Shown here piece by piece: positions 1 to 7,981 of a DNA stretch of 64,000 nucleotides; position 1 is the first letter of the stretch, and the number at the start of each line of letters is the position of its first letter. The translations under genes and the position numbers were made by a program. Source of the DNA: Lentzea cavernae (GTDB lineage Bacteria; Actinomycetota; Actinomycetes; Mycobacteriales; Pseudonocardiaceae); assembly GCF_014653695.1 (NCBI RefSeq), contig NZ_BNAR01000001.1, positions 806,001 to 870,000 on the forward strand. The letters run 5' to 3'. The notes beneath the pieces were generated by a model that saw only the letters and a list, made by a program, of their open reading frames with translations, made no database searches and had not been told where the DNA came from.

Positions 1-518
1 ACGATCTCGTTCGCGCCGGAGATCAGCGCGGACGTGATGTCGAACGAGAACGCGTCGAAGCCGCCGGTGTGCGTGCCGACCTGCCTGCCGTTGACCCAGA
101 CCCTCGTCTCCCAGGTCACCGCGCCGAAGTTCAGCTTGACCTGGCGACCGTTCCAGGAGGACGGAACGGTGAAGGTGCGGCGGTAGAACATGTTGTCCTC
201 GTGCCGCTTGATCCCCGACAGGGCGGACTCGATCGGGTACGGCACGAGGACGCCTTCGGCCAGTGGCCTGCCGATCGGCGGGTTGTTCAGGTTCGCCGCA
301 CCCGCGAACTCCCAGACGCCGTTGAGGTTCTGCCATTCAGGGCGCTGCAGCTGCGGACGCGGGTACTCGGGCAGGGCGTTCGACGGCGAGACCTGGGAGG
401 TCCAGGGCGTCGCGAGCGGAGGGGTCTTGGGGACCCACTCCGCCGCGTGCGCTGTCGGTGTCAGGAAGGTTGCTGTGATCAGGATCGAGACCAATACGCC
501 CAGGACGCGTCTGGTCAT
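1..518 (-). CDS. GH2-family glycoside hydrolase, N-terminal part (gene cut by window)
   Basis: Secreted sugar hydrolase of the GH2 type (beta-galactosidase/glucuronidase/mannosidase group). Only about 172 N-terminal residues are in the window. A Sec signal peptide (about residues 1-26, ending AHA) is followed by the GH2 sugar-binding jelly roll: a PRPQLQRPEWQNLNGVWEF opening, then YRRTFTVP and NFGAVTWETRVWVNG strands. The catalytic barrel lies outside, so the substrate cannot be read. The ATG at 518 has a good AGGAG site and lies 7 bases after the stop of the upstream permease. It is therefore probably the hydrolase of the ABC sugar-uptake operon, releasing the sugar that the transporter imports. 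Confidence 0.85.
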   Translation of the reverse strand, partial: MTRRVLGVLVSILITATFLTPTAHAAEWVPKTPPLATPWTSQVSPSNALPEYPRPQLQRPEWQNLNGVWEFAGAANLNNPPIGRPLAEGVLVPYPIESALSGIKRHEDNMFYRRTFTVPSSWNGRQVKLNFGAVTWETRVWVNGRQVGTHTGGFDAFSFDITSALISGANEI

Positions 519-525
519 GGCTCTC

Positions 526-1494
526 CTATCTTCGCAATATCCGTTGTAGGACAACGACGATGAGAAGGAACACGCCGCTGACCACTGACTGGTAGTTGCT
601 GTCGAGAGTGCCGATCTGGTTGATGACGTTCTGGATGACCTTGATCAGGCCCACGCCGATCACGGTGCCGAGGACGGTTCCCATGCCACCGGTCAGCAGG
701 GTTCCGCCGATGACGACGACCGCGATGGCGTCCAGTTCGAGGCCCACACCGATGACCGTGACGCCCGACTGCAGATAAGCGGCGGTCAGGGCGCCGGCGA
801 GACCCGCCAGCGTGCCGCTCATCGTGTAGACGAGCACCTTGGTCTTCGCCACGGGGACGCCCAGCAGGACCGCCGACTGCTCGGCGCCCCCGGTGGCGAA
901 CACGTTCTGGCCGAAGTTGGTGCGGTTGAGGACCATGCCGCCGAGGACGGCGAGCACGGCGGCGACGAAGATCGGGTAGCCGAAGCCGAAAACCGTGCCG
1001 CGGCCCAGTTCGACGAACGCGCTGTCCGCCGGGATCTGGTAGGTGTTCGCGCCCTCGTCGGTGATCACCAGCAGCAGGCCGCGGGCGAACAGCAGCGAGG
1101 CGAGCGTGACGATGAACGGCGCCATGTTCGTGCGGGCGATCAGCAGGCCGTTGATCAGCCCGATCAGCCCGCACACCACGAGCGGCAGCGCCAGCGCCAC
1201 TAGGAACCCGTACTGCGAGCCCCAGGCCGCGAGCACGCCTCCCAGGGCGTAGACCGAGCCGACGGACAGGTCGATGCCGCCCGTGATGATCACGAACGTC
1301 ATGCCGATCGCGATCACCGCGAGGAACGAGCCCTGCAGGGCGAGGTCGCGCAGGTTGTCGAGGCTGCCGAAGCGCGGGAACACCAGCCACGACACCGCGA
1401 CCATCAGCACGAGCGCGACGGCGGCCCCCTGGCGTTGCAGGACCTTCGTCCTGGCGGCCATGGTCGGTGTCGCCTTGGTCAGGGTGGCGGTCAT
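526..1494 (-). CDS. yjfF: sugar ABC transporter permease, YjfF-like
   Basis: Inner-membrane permease of the BPD_transp_2 (ribose/galactofuranose) family, 322 residues with about 8-10 hydrophobic segments. The family signature VIITGGIDLSVGSVYALGG lies near residues 55-75, and the conserved GGTLLTGGMGTVLGTVIG loop is near the C-terminus. It starts inside the end of the other permease gene (4-base ATGA overlap), so the two are translationally coupled. Having two different permeases in one operon is typical of the YtfT/YjfF galactofuranose transporter and suggests a heterodimeric channel. The symbol rests on family resemblance and gene order; substrate is inferred. Confidence 0.85.
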   Translation of the reverse strand: MTATLTKATPTMAARTKVLQRQGAAVALVLMVAVSWLVFPRFGSLDNLRDLALQGSFLAVIAIGMTFVIITGGIDLSVGSVYALGGVLAAWGSQYGFLVALALPLVVCGLIGLINGLLIARTNMAPFIVTLASLLFARGLLLVITDEGANTYQIPADSAFVELGRGTVFGFGYPIFVAAVLAVLGGMVLNRTNFGQNVFATGGAEQSAVLLGVPVAKTKVLVYTMSGTLAGLAGALTAAYLQSGVTVIGVGLELDAIAVVVIGGTLLTGGMGTVLGTVIGVGLIKVIQNVINQIGTLDSNYQSVVSGVFLLIVVVLQRILRR

Positions 1495-2459
1495 CGGCGC
1501 TCCCGTGCCACGTACACGGCGGCGATGATGATCGCGGCCTGGATCATCTGCGCGATCGAGTCCGGCAGGTTGTGCTTGATCAGGGTGGCCCTGACGAGCT
1601 GCATCAGGATCACGCCGAACACCGTGCCGAGCACGCGGACCTTGCCGCCGGTCAGCGGGGTCCCGCCGACGACCACCGCGGTGATCGCGGACAGTTCCAT
1701 CAGCAGGCCCATGTCGGCCGGGTCGCTCGCGGCGAGCCGCGAGGTGGCGAGGACGCCGGCGATCGCCGCGAGCACGCCCGTGATCGCGTAGACGCCGATC
1801 AGCACCCGGTTGACCGGGAGCCCCGCCAGTGTCGCGGCCTTGCGGTTGCCGCCGATCGCGACGAGCTGGCGGCCGAACGTGGTGCGGTTCGTGAGGCCCG
1901 CGATCACGAGCGCCAGCAGGCCCGCGATCAGCACGCTGACCGGGATGCCGGCGACGTCGCCGGTGCCGAGCGCGAGGAACGTCTCGTCGTGCAGCTGCAC
2001 GAGCTGGCCGTCCGCGATGACCAGCGCCAGGCCCCGTCCGCCGACCAGCAGCGCGAGCGTGGCGACGATCGGCTGGATGCCGACCCTGGCGACGAGGAAC
2101 CCGTTGAACGCCCCCGCCAGCAAGCCGACGACGAGCGCCATCGTGATCGCGACGAGCGGGCCCGCGCCGAGGTAGAGCGGGATGATCGCGGCGGCGAGCG
2201 CCATGACCGCGCCGACGCTCAGGTCCACGCCCTCGGTGCCGATCACCAGCGCCATGCCGAGCGCGACGATCAGCACCGGCGCGGCCTGGACGAGCTGGGT
2301 CGTGAAGTTGCCCAGTGTCAGGAAGTTGGCCGTGAACAGGGCGTTGAACAGCAGCAGGACGCCGACGGCGACATAGACACCGTTGTCCTGCAACCACCGC
2401 GTTCTGGCGGCCGCGGAGCCGACGGCCGTCTTAGTGGGTGCTTGCGTGGTCTGAGTCAT
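1491..2459 (-). CDS. ytfT: sugar ABC transporter permease, YtfT-like
   Basis: First of two BPD_transp_2 permeases, 322 residues, about 8-10 membrane helices. The core signature IGTEGVDLSVGAVMALAAA is near residues 65-85, and the GGTPLTGGKVRVLGTVFG loop is close to the C-terminus. It overlaps the ATPase gene by 29 bases and the next permease by 4 bases, so the set is certainly one transcription unit. It should pair with the second permease as the transmembrane channel for the sugar delivered by the YtfQ-like binding protein. Start ATG at 2459 gives MTQTTQAPTK, a short cytoplasmic tail before the first helix. Confidence 0.85.
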   Translation of the reverse strand: MTQTTQAPTKTAVGSAAARTRWLQDNGVYVAVGVLLLFNALFTANFLTLGNFTTQLVQAAPVLIVALGMALVIGTEGVDLSVGAVMALAAAIIPLYLGAGPLVAITMALVVGLLAGAFNGFLVARVGIQPIVATLALLVGGRGLALVIADGQLVQLHDETFLALGTGDVAGIPVSVLIAGLLALVIAGLTNRTTFGRQLVAIGGNRKAATLAGLPVNRVLIGVYAITGVLAAIAGVLATSRLAASDPADMGLLMELSAITAVVVGGTPLTGGKVRVLGTVFGVILMQLVRATLIKHNLPDSIAQMIQAAIIIAAVYVARERR

Positions 2460-3942
2460 CCGTCACCTCCGCCGCGATCGCCTTGAGCACGTGCTCACGG
2501 GTGAGCTGGTCCCCTTCCAACTCGCCGGCGACCGACCCGTCGCGCAGCACGACGAGCCGGTCGGCACCGTCGAGCAGCTCGTCCAGCTCGGAGCTGATCA
2601 GCAGCACCGCCAGGCCCTCCCGCGCGAGTTCGTCGATCAGCGCCTGCACCTCGGCCTTGGCGCCGACGTCGATGCCGCGCGTCGGTTCGTCGAGGAGCAG
2701 GATCCGGGGCTCGGTGCAGAGCCACCTGGCGAGCAGCACCTTCTGCTGGTTGCCGCCGGAGAGCTCCGCGACCTTCTGCTCCGGGCTGGACACCTTGATG
2801 CGCAGCCGTTTGATGAACGTGTCCACGATCCGGTCCTGTTTGGACCGGCTGGTCACACCGAACCGGCTGAGGCGCGGCAGCGCGGCCAGCACGATGTTCT
2901 CGCGCACGGACAGGTTCGGGATGATTCCCTCGGTCTTGCGGTCCTCCGCGAGCATGCTGATGCCCGCCCTGGTCGCCGCCTTCACGGTGCGCGGCACCGG
3001 TGTGCCCGCGACGAGCACCGTGCCGCCGTCGATCGGGAGCGCGCCGATGATCGCCTTCGCGGTCTCCGTGCGCCCCGATCCGAGCAGGCCGGCGAGGCCG
3101 ACGACCTCGCCGGGCCGGATCGCGACGCTGACGCCGTTGATGCGCGGCTTGCTCGTCAGACCGGTCGCCTCGAGCACCGGTTCGGCGTCGGCGTGGTGGT
3201 CCTCGCCGAACGCCGTGGTGCCGTGGTTCTCGATCTCCTTGACCGACCTGCCGAGCATCAGCGAGACCAGCTCGATGCGCGGAAGTTCTTTGAGAGGACC
3301 ACTGTGCACGTTCACACCGTCCCGCAGCACCGTGACGGTGTCGCAGATCCGGTACAGCTCGTCCATGCGGTGGCTGACGTAGATGATCGCGATCCCCTCC
3401 TCGTGCAGCTTCTGCACGACACCGAGCAGCGTCTCGACCTCGCGCGGCTCCAGCGACGACGTGGGCTCGTCCATGATCACGACGTCCGCCTCCGCCGCGA
3501 CGGCCCGCGCGAGCGCGACCATCTGCTGCTCACCGACCGCGAGCGTCCCGAGCGGGCTGCTCACGTCCGCCGTGATGCCGTAGCCGCGCAGGAGCTCCGC
3601 GGCGTCGGCGTCCCGGCGGGCGCGGTCGATCAGGCCGAACCTGTTCCGCGGCTCGCGGCCTAGGAACAGGTTCGCGGAGACGCTCATCAGCGGAACGAGG
3701 TTCACCTCCTGGTAGATCGTGGAGATGTGCCCGTCGCGGGTGATGCGACCGGCATCCGGGGTGTGGATGCCGGTCAGCACCTTGATCAGCGTCGACTTGC
3801 CGGCGCCGTTCTCCCCCACCAGCGCGTGGATCTCCCCGCGCTGGAGGGTGAAGTCGACGTCGCGCAGCGCCTGGACGCCGGCGAACGTCTTGGTGACGCC
3901 GGCGACCTCGATCACCGGAGAAGAAGGGATCTCAGTAGGCAT
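2431..3942 (-). CDS. ytfR: sugar ABC transporter ATP-binding protein (double ATPase), YtfR-like
   Basis: Cytoplasmic double-cassette ATPase of the carbohydrate-uptake type 2 family, 503 residues, the usual length. The first half has Walker A GENGAGKST (about 43-51), the LAVGEQQMVALARA signature and Walker B VVIMDEPTSSL. The second half has the degenerate Walker A GLLGSGRTE normal for this family, LSGGNQQKVLLARWL and ILLLDEPTRGIDVGAK. It begins 11 bases inside the end of the binding-protein gene and ends 29 bases inside the first permease gene, consistent with a tightly coupled operon. It powers import through the two permeases. Confidence 0.92.
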   Translation of the reverse strand: MPTEIPSSPVIEVAGVTKTFAGVQALRDVDFTLQRGEIHALVGENGAGKSTLIKVLTGIHTPDAGRITRDGHISTIYQEVNLVPLMSVSANLFLGREPRNRFGLIDRARRDADAAELLRGYGITADVSSPLGTLAVGEQQMVALARAVAAEADVVIMDEPTSSLEPREVETLLGVVQKLHEEGIAIIYVSHRMDELYRICDTVTVLRDGVNVHSGPLKELPRIELVSLMLGRSVKEIENHGTTAFGEDHHADAEPVLEATGLTSKPRINGVSVAIRPGEVVGLAGLLGSGRTETAKAIIGALPIDGGTVLVAGTPVPRTVKAATRAGISMLAEDRKTEGIIPNLSVRENIVLAALPRLSRFGVTSRSKQDRIVDTFIKRLRIKVSSPEQKVAELSGGNQQKVLLARWLCTEPRILLLDEPTRGIDVGAKAEVQALIDELAREGLAVLLISSELDELLDGADRLVVLRDGSVAGELEGDQLTREHVLKAIAAEVTDDSDHASTH

Positions 3943-4972
3943 TGGCGAGCTTCTGCGCGGCGTTCGTCGAGTCGTACTCGTCGTCGGAGATCACGATGGT
4001 GTTCGGGATCTCGTCGCCCTTGCCGAACTTCTCCAGCGTGTCGAACGCGAGCGGGCCGAAGCGCGGGTTGGACTCGACGACACCGGTGTAGCTGCCGTCC
4101 ACCAGGAGCTGCACGGCGTTGCGCGTGCCGTCGACGGACACGATCTTGACGTCCTTGCCGGGCTGCTTGCCCGCGGCCTTGAGCGCGGTGACGGCGCCGA
4201 CGCCCATCTCGTCGTTCTCGGCGTAGACGGCGGTGATGTCGGGGTTGCTCTGGATGAGCTGCTCCATCACGGCCTGGCCCTTGGACCTGTCGAACTCACC
4301 CGTCTGCTCCGCGACGACGGTGAGGCCCGGCGTGCCGGCGATGCCGTCCTTGAAGCCCTTGGTGCGGTCGACCGTCACGTTGTTGCCCGACGCGCCGAGC
4401 AGGATCGCGATCTTACCGGTGCCACCGGTCGCCTTGATCATCTGCTGGGCGGCGCGCTTGCCCTGCTCGACGAAGTCGGAGCCGATGAACGTCAGGTAGT
4501 CCGTGCAGGGCTGCGACGACACCTTGCGGTCGATCGTCACGACCGGCACCTGCTTGGCCTTGGCCGCGTCGAACGCGGGCTGCAGGCCGTCGGAGTTGAG
4601 CGGCGCCACGATGAGCAGCTTCGCCCCGCGGTCGATCAACGACTTGATGTCGCTGATCTGCTTGTTCAGGTCGCTCTGGGCGTTCGTGTAGAGCAGTTCG
4701 GCACCGCGCTTCGCGGCCTCGTCCCTGATCGACTGGGTCTCCGCGGTGCGGAACGGGTTGGCCTCCTTCTCCGACTGGGAGAAGCCGACCACGGCACCCT
4801 TGAGGTCGATCTGGGGGTACCCGGTCTTGCTCCGCGCACAGCCGGGACCAGCGCTTTGGTTCTGCGCGGCAGACGCGGCAGGCCCTTCACTGGTCGCGGT
4901 CGTCGGGGTTTCTCTGCTGGTGCATCCCGTCACGAGCAAGGCTGCGACGGCGATTAGCAGGATGCGAGACAT
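3932..4972 (-). CDS. ytfQ: sugar-binding lipoprotein of ABC transporter, YtfQ-like
   Basis: Extracellular solute-binding lipoprotein of the periplasmic-binding-protein type I fold, 346 residues. Lipoprotein signal MSRILLIAVAALLVTGCTSR with lipobox VTGC (Cys17). The mature part opens with VVGFSQSEKEANPFRTAET, close to the galactofuranose-binding protein YtfQ, and has a TIDRKV hinge region and VDGTRNAVQLLVDG near the C-terminus. The ATG at 4972 is preceded by AGGAG. First gene of a five-gene operon (binding protein, ATPase, two permeases, GH2 hydrolase), divergent from a LacI regulator across an intergenic region with a strong palindrome. Galactofuranose or a related furanose is the best guess for the ligand, not proven. 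Confidence 0.88.
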   Translation of the reverse strand: MSRILLIAVAALLVTGCTSRETPTTATSEGPAASAAQNQSAGPGCARSKTGYPQIDLKGAVVGFSQSEKEANPFRTAETQSIRDEAAKRGAELLYTNAQSDLNKQISDIKSLIDRGAKLLIVAPLNSDGLQPAFDAAKAKQVPVVTIDRKVSSQPCTDYLTFIGSDFVEQGKRAAQQMIKATGGTGKIAILLGASGNNVTVDRTKGFKDGIAGTPGLTVVAEQTGEFDRSKGQAVMEQLIQSNPDITAVYAENDEMGVGAVTALKAAGKQPGKDVKIVSVDGTRNAVQLLVDGSYTGVVESNPRFGPLAFDTLEKFGKGDEIPNTIVISDDEYDSTNAAQKLANAY

Positions 4973-5023
4973 CGTTGGCTCCTACACACGGGGCTGTACG
5001 TGGACGCGCTGTGTGGCGTTAGA

Positions 5024-5050
5024 TTTGCATCGTTGTTCCAACGATGTAAA
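5024..5050. promoter_or_regulatory. LacI-family operator between ytfQ and the lacI-type gene
   Basis: Near-perfect inverted repeat: CATCGTTG at 5028-5035 and CAACGATG at 5039-5046 around a TTC spacer. It extends outward to 12-base half-sites (TTTG... / ...TAAA) with one mismatch. It lies 52 bases upstream of the binding-protein start and about 51 bases before the regulator start, where one LacI-type dimer could control both directions. Palindrome seen directly; ownership by the adjacent regulator is inference. Confidence 0.75.
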
Positions 5051-5063
5051 GACCCGAGACCGT

Positions 5064-5082
5064 CCCGGTATTTTTCCCGGTA
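5064..5082 (+). repeat. short direct repeat before the lacI-type gene
   Basis: CCCGGTA occurs at 5064-5070 and again at 5076-5082, each followed by a run of T, giving a 12-base period immediately upstream of the ribosome site of the regulator. The T-rich stretch is unusual in this G+C-rich DNA. Role unknown; it may belong to the promoter or 5' leader. Confidence 0.5.
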
Positions 5083-5100
5083 CTTTTTGTGGAGGCTCTG

Positions 5101-6087
5101 TTGGCCACGCTCAAGGACGTCGCCCGCCTGGCGGGCGTGTCGGTCAAGACCGTGTCGAACGTGGTCAACGGCTACTCGTTCGTGAAACCGGACAACCGCC
5201 GCCGCGTCGAGGAGGCCCTGGAGGCGACCGGCTACCGCCCCAACCTAGGAGCCCGCAACCTGCGCCGCGGCCGCACCGGCTTCATCGCCCTGGTCCTGCC
5301 CGAGCTCTCCATCCCCTACTTCGCCGAACTGGCCGGCCTCGTCATCGCCGCCGCCCAGGAACACGAGTGGAACGTGCTCATCGAGCAGACCTTCGGCACC
5401 CTCGCCGGCGAACGCTCCGCGCTGGCCGCTTTGGGTCCGCACCTGGTCGACGCCGCGATCCTGAGCCCGGAAGCCCTCCAGGTCGATGACTTCCAGTTGC
5501 CCGTGCCCGCCGTCCTGCTGGGCGAGCACGCCGTCGACGTTCCGATCTCCCGCGTGGGTATCGACAACGTGGCCGCCGCCCAGTCCGCCGTCCGGCACCT
5601 GATCTCACTGGGCCATCAGCGGATCGCCGCGATCGGTGCCCACCCCCATCGAGGCACCGCCGCTCTGCGCCTGGAGGGGTACCGGTTGGCTTTGGCGGAG
5701 GCTTCTTTGCCGTTCGTGGATGAGCTTGTGGTGCCTGCGTTGAACTACCACCGTGCTGATGGTGCCGCCGCCATGAGGTCGTTGCTGGACCTGCGCACGC
5801 CGCCGGATGCTGTGTTCTGCTTCAACGACTTGCTCGCCATCGGTGCGATGCGGGCTGCTGCTGAGCGTCTTGTGCGGGTGCCGTCCGATCTGGCTGTGGT
5901 CGGCTTTGACAACAACGAGGAAAGCGTTTACAGCTCTCCGTCACTGACGTCTGTTGCGCCGGACAAGGCTGCTATCGCCCGGGCTGCGGTTGATCTGCTG
6001 CATCGGCGGGTGGAGTCCGGGGAGTCGCTGGAGAACGTGGAGACGCCGTTTTCGTTGCAGGTCAGGGAAAGTACTGTGGCGCGGTGA
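5101..6087 (+). CDS. LacI-family transcriptional regulator of the adjacent sugar operon
   Basis: Sugar-responsive repressor, 328 residues. N-terminal LacI helix-turn-helix: LKDVARLAGVSVKTVSNVVNG within the first 25 residues (hinge helix follows), then a periplasmic-binding-protein-like effector domain (GYRPNLGARNLR, FCFNDLLAIGAMRAA, VVGFDNNEESVYSSPSLTSV). Start choice: a GTG at 5089 is in frame, but GGAGG at 5091-5095 sits 5 bases before TTG at 5101, so TTG is preferred. It is divergent from the YtfQ-like operon across a palindrome and most likely represses that operon and itself. Confidence 0.9.
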   Translation: MATLKDVARLAGVSVKTVSNVVNGYSFVKPDNRRRVEEALEATGYRPNLGARNLRRGRTGFIALVLPELSIPYFAELAGLVIAAAQEHEWNVLIEQTFGTLAGERSALAALGPHLVDAAILSPEALQVDDFQLPVPAVLLGEHAVDVPISRVGIDNVAAAQSAVRHLISLGHQRIAAIGAHPHRGTAALRLEGYRLALAEASLPFVDELVVPALNYHRADGAAAMRSLLDLRTPPDAVFCFNDLLAIGAMRAAAERLVRVPSDLAVVGFDNNEESVYSSPSLTSVAPDKAAIARAAVDLLHRRVESGESLENVETPFSLQVRESTVAR

Positions 6088-6164
6088 TGTTCGGGTCGGA
6101 TCACATCGTGTTCAAGGGGTAGGAGTTCCCTTGGGCCAGCGCGGTGGACGATGGAGATCGCGGA

Positions 6165-6467
6165 CTACGGGCGCACGAAGGCGTCGTAGGCTCGCTGGTC
6201 GAACAGCACGAACCTGATCACTCCGGCTGAGGCGTCCTCGACAGCCTCGTGGGCGATCCGAGCGGCGTCTTCCACAAGCCACCGGTAGATCCCGGTGGAA
6301 ATCGCCGGAAACGCGATGGTCTGGGCGCCGAGCTCGGCCGCCACCCGCAGGGACTTGCGGTAGCAGTCGGCCAGGAGGGTGGAACGGTCCTCGGTGGCCA
6401 ACCAGACAGCGCGATCGGCAGAGCTGACGAGGTTCAAGATCGTGGCGACGCGAGAGGCCCCGCCCAC
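6165..6467 (-). pseudogene. truncated macro-domain (ADP-ribose-binding) protein
   Basis: About 100 residues matching only the C-terminal half of a macro domain: TEDRSTLLADCYRKSLRVA, then ELGAQTIAFPAISTGIYRW and RFVLFDQRAYDAF. A complete macro domain is about 170 residues, and the N-terminal half with the VNAAN / GGGGVDGAIH ADP-ribose loops is absent. The first 15-20 residues do not look like the family. The upstream end coincides with one arm of a 23-base inverted repeat (6454-6476), so an element or rearrangement has probably cut off the 5' half. A short functional protein is possible but unlikely. Confidence 0.6.
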
Positions 6468-6541
6468 CCAGGGGGCAGGCCACCGACCCCGACCTCCTCA
6501 CAACTTATCGCCGAACCAGCGTTGTCAAGGCGTCGCTCGGC

Positions 6542-6596
6542 GATCTGTGGACAACTCGGGGGTCCTCGTGCGATGCGGTCGAGTTGTCCACAGATC
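6542..6596. repeat. inverted pair of DnaA-box-like sequences
   Basis: GATCTGTGGACAACTCG at 6542-6558 is perfectly repeated in inverse at 6580-6596 (17-base arms, 21-base loop). Each arm contains TTGTCCACA or its complement (6546-6554 and 6584-6592), the DnaA box form preferred in Streptomyces. It could be a DnaA-binding or titration site or simply a hairpin. There is no dnaA or other replication gene nearby, so it is not the chromosomal origin. Confidence 0.5.
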
Positions 6597-6610
6597 TGCG
6601 TCGTAGGGGC

Positions 6611-6637
6611 TTGACACGGTGGTCGCGCGGCTAAAGT
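6611..6637 (+). promoter_or_regulatory. sigma70-like promoter inside the inverted-repeat element
   Basis: TTGACA at 6611-6616 and TAAAGT at 6632-6637 separated by 15 bases, a little short of the ideal 17. It points rightward into the right inverted arm, with no rightward gene following. It may drive a small noncoding transcript of the element. Pattern only. Confidence 0.3.
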
Positions 6638-6704
6638 CGTTGCTGGGTGGAGTGGTGGTAAGCCCCCAGGGTGGGCGGGGCCTCGCAGCGGGGCCTCGCA
6701 GCGA

Positions 6705-7970
6705 TCACGCCAACGGGCAAGTGCTCACATCGGCCGGCCGAGGCAGAGTCGCCGACCGAGGCGGCTGAACCCCGTCCAACCACCGCTCCAAAGCCACGAA
6801 CGCCGCCCGATGACAAGGCGCAAGGGGCCGCAACCGATCCGGATGCGCATCCACCAGCCCGTCCACGTGCGTGCCCTGCTCCACCCGGTAGTACCGGTGC
6901 AACCGATCAGGCGTCATCCCCGCGTACACATCCGAGTCCTGACCGATCGGCAGCAACACGTCATAAGTCCCGTGCACAGTCAGCAGGGGCCGCTTCACCT
7001 TCCCGGTCAATGAAACCCGGGACACCGCAGGCCCCGCCACCCGCCGTCGAGCCGCATACGAGTAGTCCGCATCGCAAGAAGGCGTGCCAGAAGCGCAGAA
7101 CGGCACACCGGCATCGAGCTCACCGTCGAACGAAGGATCGAACTCCTCGCGGTAGATGCGCTGCGTCAGATCCCAGTAGTAGCGGTAGTGGTAGTCCCAC
7201 AGGAATTCCGTCCCGGCAGGAAAACCGGCCGCGACCATCTCCGCGTGCGCGCCGGGTTCGCCCGCCAGGTAGCGGGGGTAGGCGCGCAGGACGGGCGGGA
7301 GGAAGGTGAGCGGGTTCGGGCCGGAGGCGGTCCAGAGGGTGCCTTCCCAGTCGACGCCGCCGTCGTAGAGGTGCGGGCGGTTCTCCAGTTGCCAGCGGAC
7401 GAGGTAGCCGCCGTTGGAGATGCCGGTGGCGATGGTTCGGCGTGGGGTGCGACCGTAGCGTTGGGAGACAACGGACTTGGCTGCGATGGTCAGTTGTGTG
7501 AAGCGGTGGTTCCACTCCTCCATCGCGCGGCCGTCGCGGTAGAACTGCGCACCGGTGTTGCCCTTGTCGGTGGCGGCGAAGGCGTAGCCGCGGGAGAGGA
7601 CCCAGTCGGAGATGGCTCGGTCGTTGGCGTATTGCTCGCGCACGCCCGGTGAGCCGGTCACCACGAGGCCGCCGTTCCAGCGGTCGGGGAGCCTCACGAC
7701 GAACTGGGAGTCGTGCCCGCTGTTGTTGGTGTTGGTGCGGGAGGTGTCCGGGAAGTAGCCGTCGATCTGGATTCCCGGTACCGGGCCGGGGACGGGCAGG
7801 GCGGCGCTCGTCAGGCCCGCCCAGTCGGCCGGGTCGGTGTGGCCGGTGGTGACCAGGCCCGTCGTCGTCAGGTCGGCCAGCCTCGCCGACTCCTGGTGTT
7901 CGGCGCCGGGGACCGTCGTCGCGGAGGTCGGCGGGGTCAGCGCCAGTACAAGCACCAGCGGAAGCAACAT
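6705..7970 (-). CDS. secreted alpha/beta hydrolase, tannase/feruloyl-esterase-like
   Basis: Exported esterase, 421 residues, with a short Sec signal (MLLPLVLVLALTPPTSA). The nucleophile elbow is GISNGGY (serine in G-x-S-x-G, mid protein). Before it comes a TDKGNTG motif, and near the end LLTVHGTYDVLLP and EQGTHVDG supply the likely acid and histidine. This arrangement is seen in tannase/feruloyl esterase and 3-hydroxybutyrate-oligomer hydrolase relatives, so the natural ester cannot be fixed. It follows a STAS gene and an AraC gene on the same strand (11-base gap to the STAS stop) and may be cotranscribed with them. Confidence 0.75.
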   Translation of the reverse strand: MLLPLVLVLALTPPTSATTVPGAEHQESARLADLTTTGLVTTGHTDPADWAGLTSAALPVPGPVPGIQIDGYFPDTSRTNTNNSGHDSQFVVRLPDRWNGGLVVTGSPGVREQYANDRAISDWVLSRGYAFAATDKGNTGAQFYRDGRAMEEWNHRFTQLTIAAKSVVSQRYGRTPRRTIATGISNGGYLVRWQLENRPHLYDGGVDWEGTLWTASGPNPLTFLPPVLRAYPRYLAGEPGAHAEMVAAGFPAGTEFLWDYHYRYYWDLTQRIYREEFDPSFDGELDAGVPFCASGTPSCDADYSYAARRRVAGPAVSRVSLTGKVKRPLLTVHGTYDVLLPIGQDSDVYAGMTPDRLHRYYRVEQGTHVDGLVDAHPDRLRPLAPCHRAAFVALERWLDGVQPPRSATLPRPADVSTCPLA

Positions 7971-7981
7971 AGCTGGTCAAG

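Larger units (their letters stand above)
6454..6684. repeat. element bounded by 23-bp inverted repeats
   Basis: Bases 6454-6476 and 6662-6684 are inverted copies with 22 of 23 matches (core GAGGCCCCGCCCACCC followed by GGGGGC). They enclose 231 bp that hold a second palindrome with DnaA-box-like sites and a promoter-like TTGACA. The left arm falls at the broken 5' end of the macro-domain gene. No transposase is present. It resembles a small dispersed intergenic element; whether it recurs in the genome cannot be seen here. Confidence 0.55.

Noticed and set aside
6542-6596. Chromosomal replication origin
   Set aside because: Only two DnaA-like boxes and no dnaA, dnaN, gyrB or parAB genes; an origin region in actinomycetes has many boxes.
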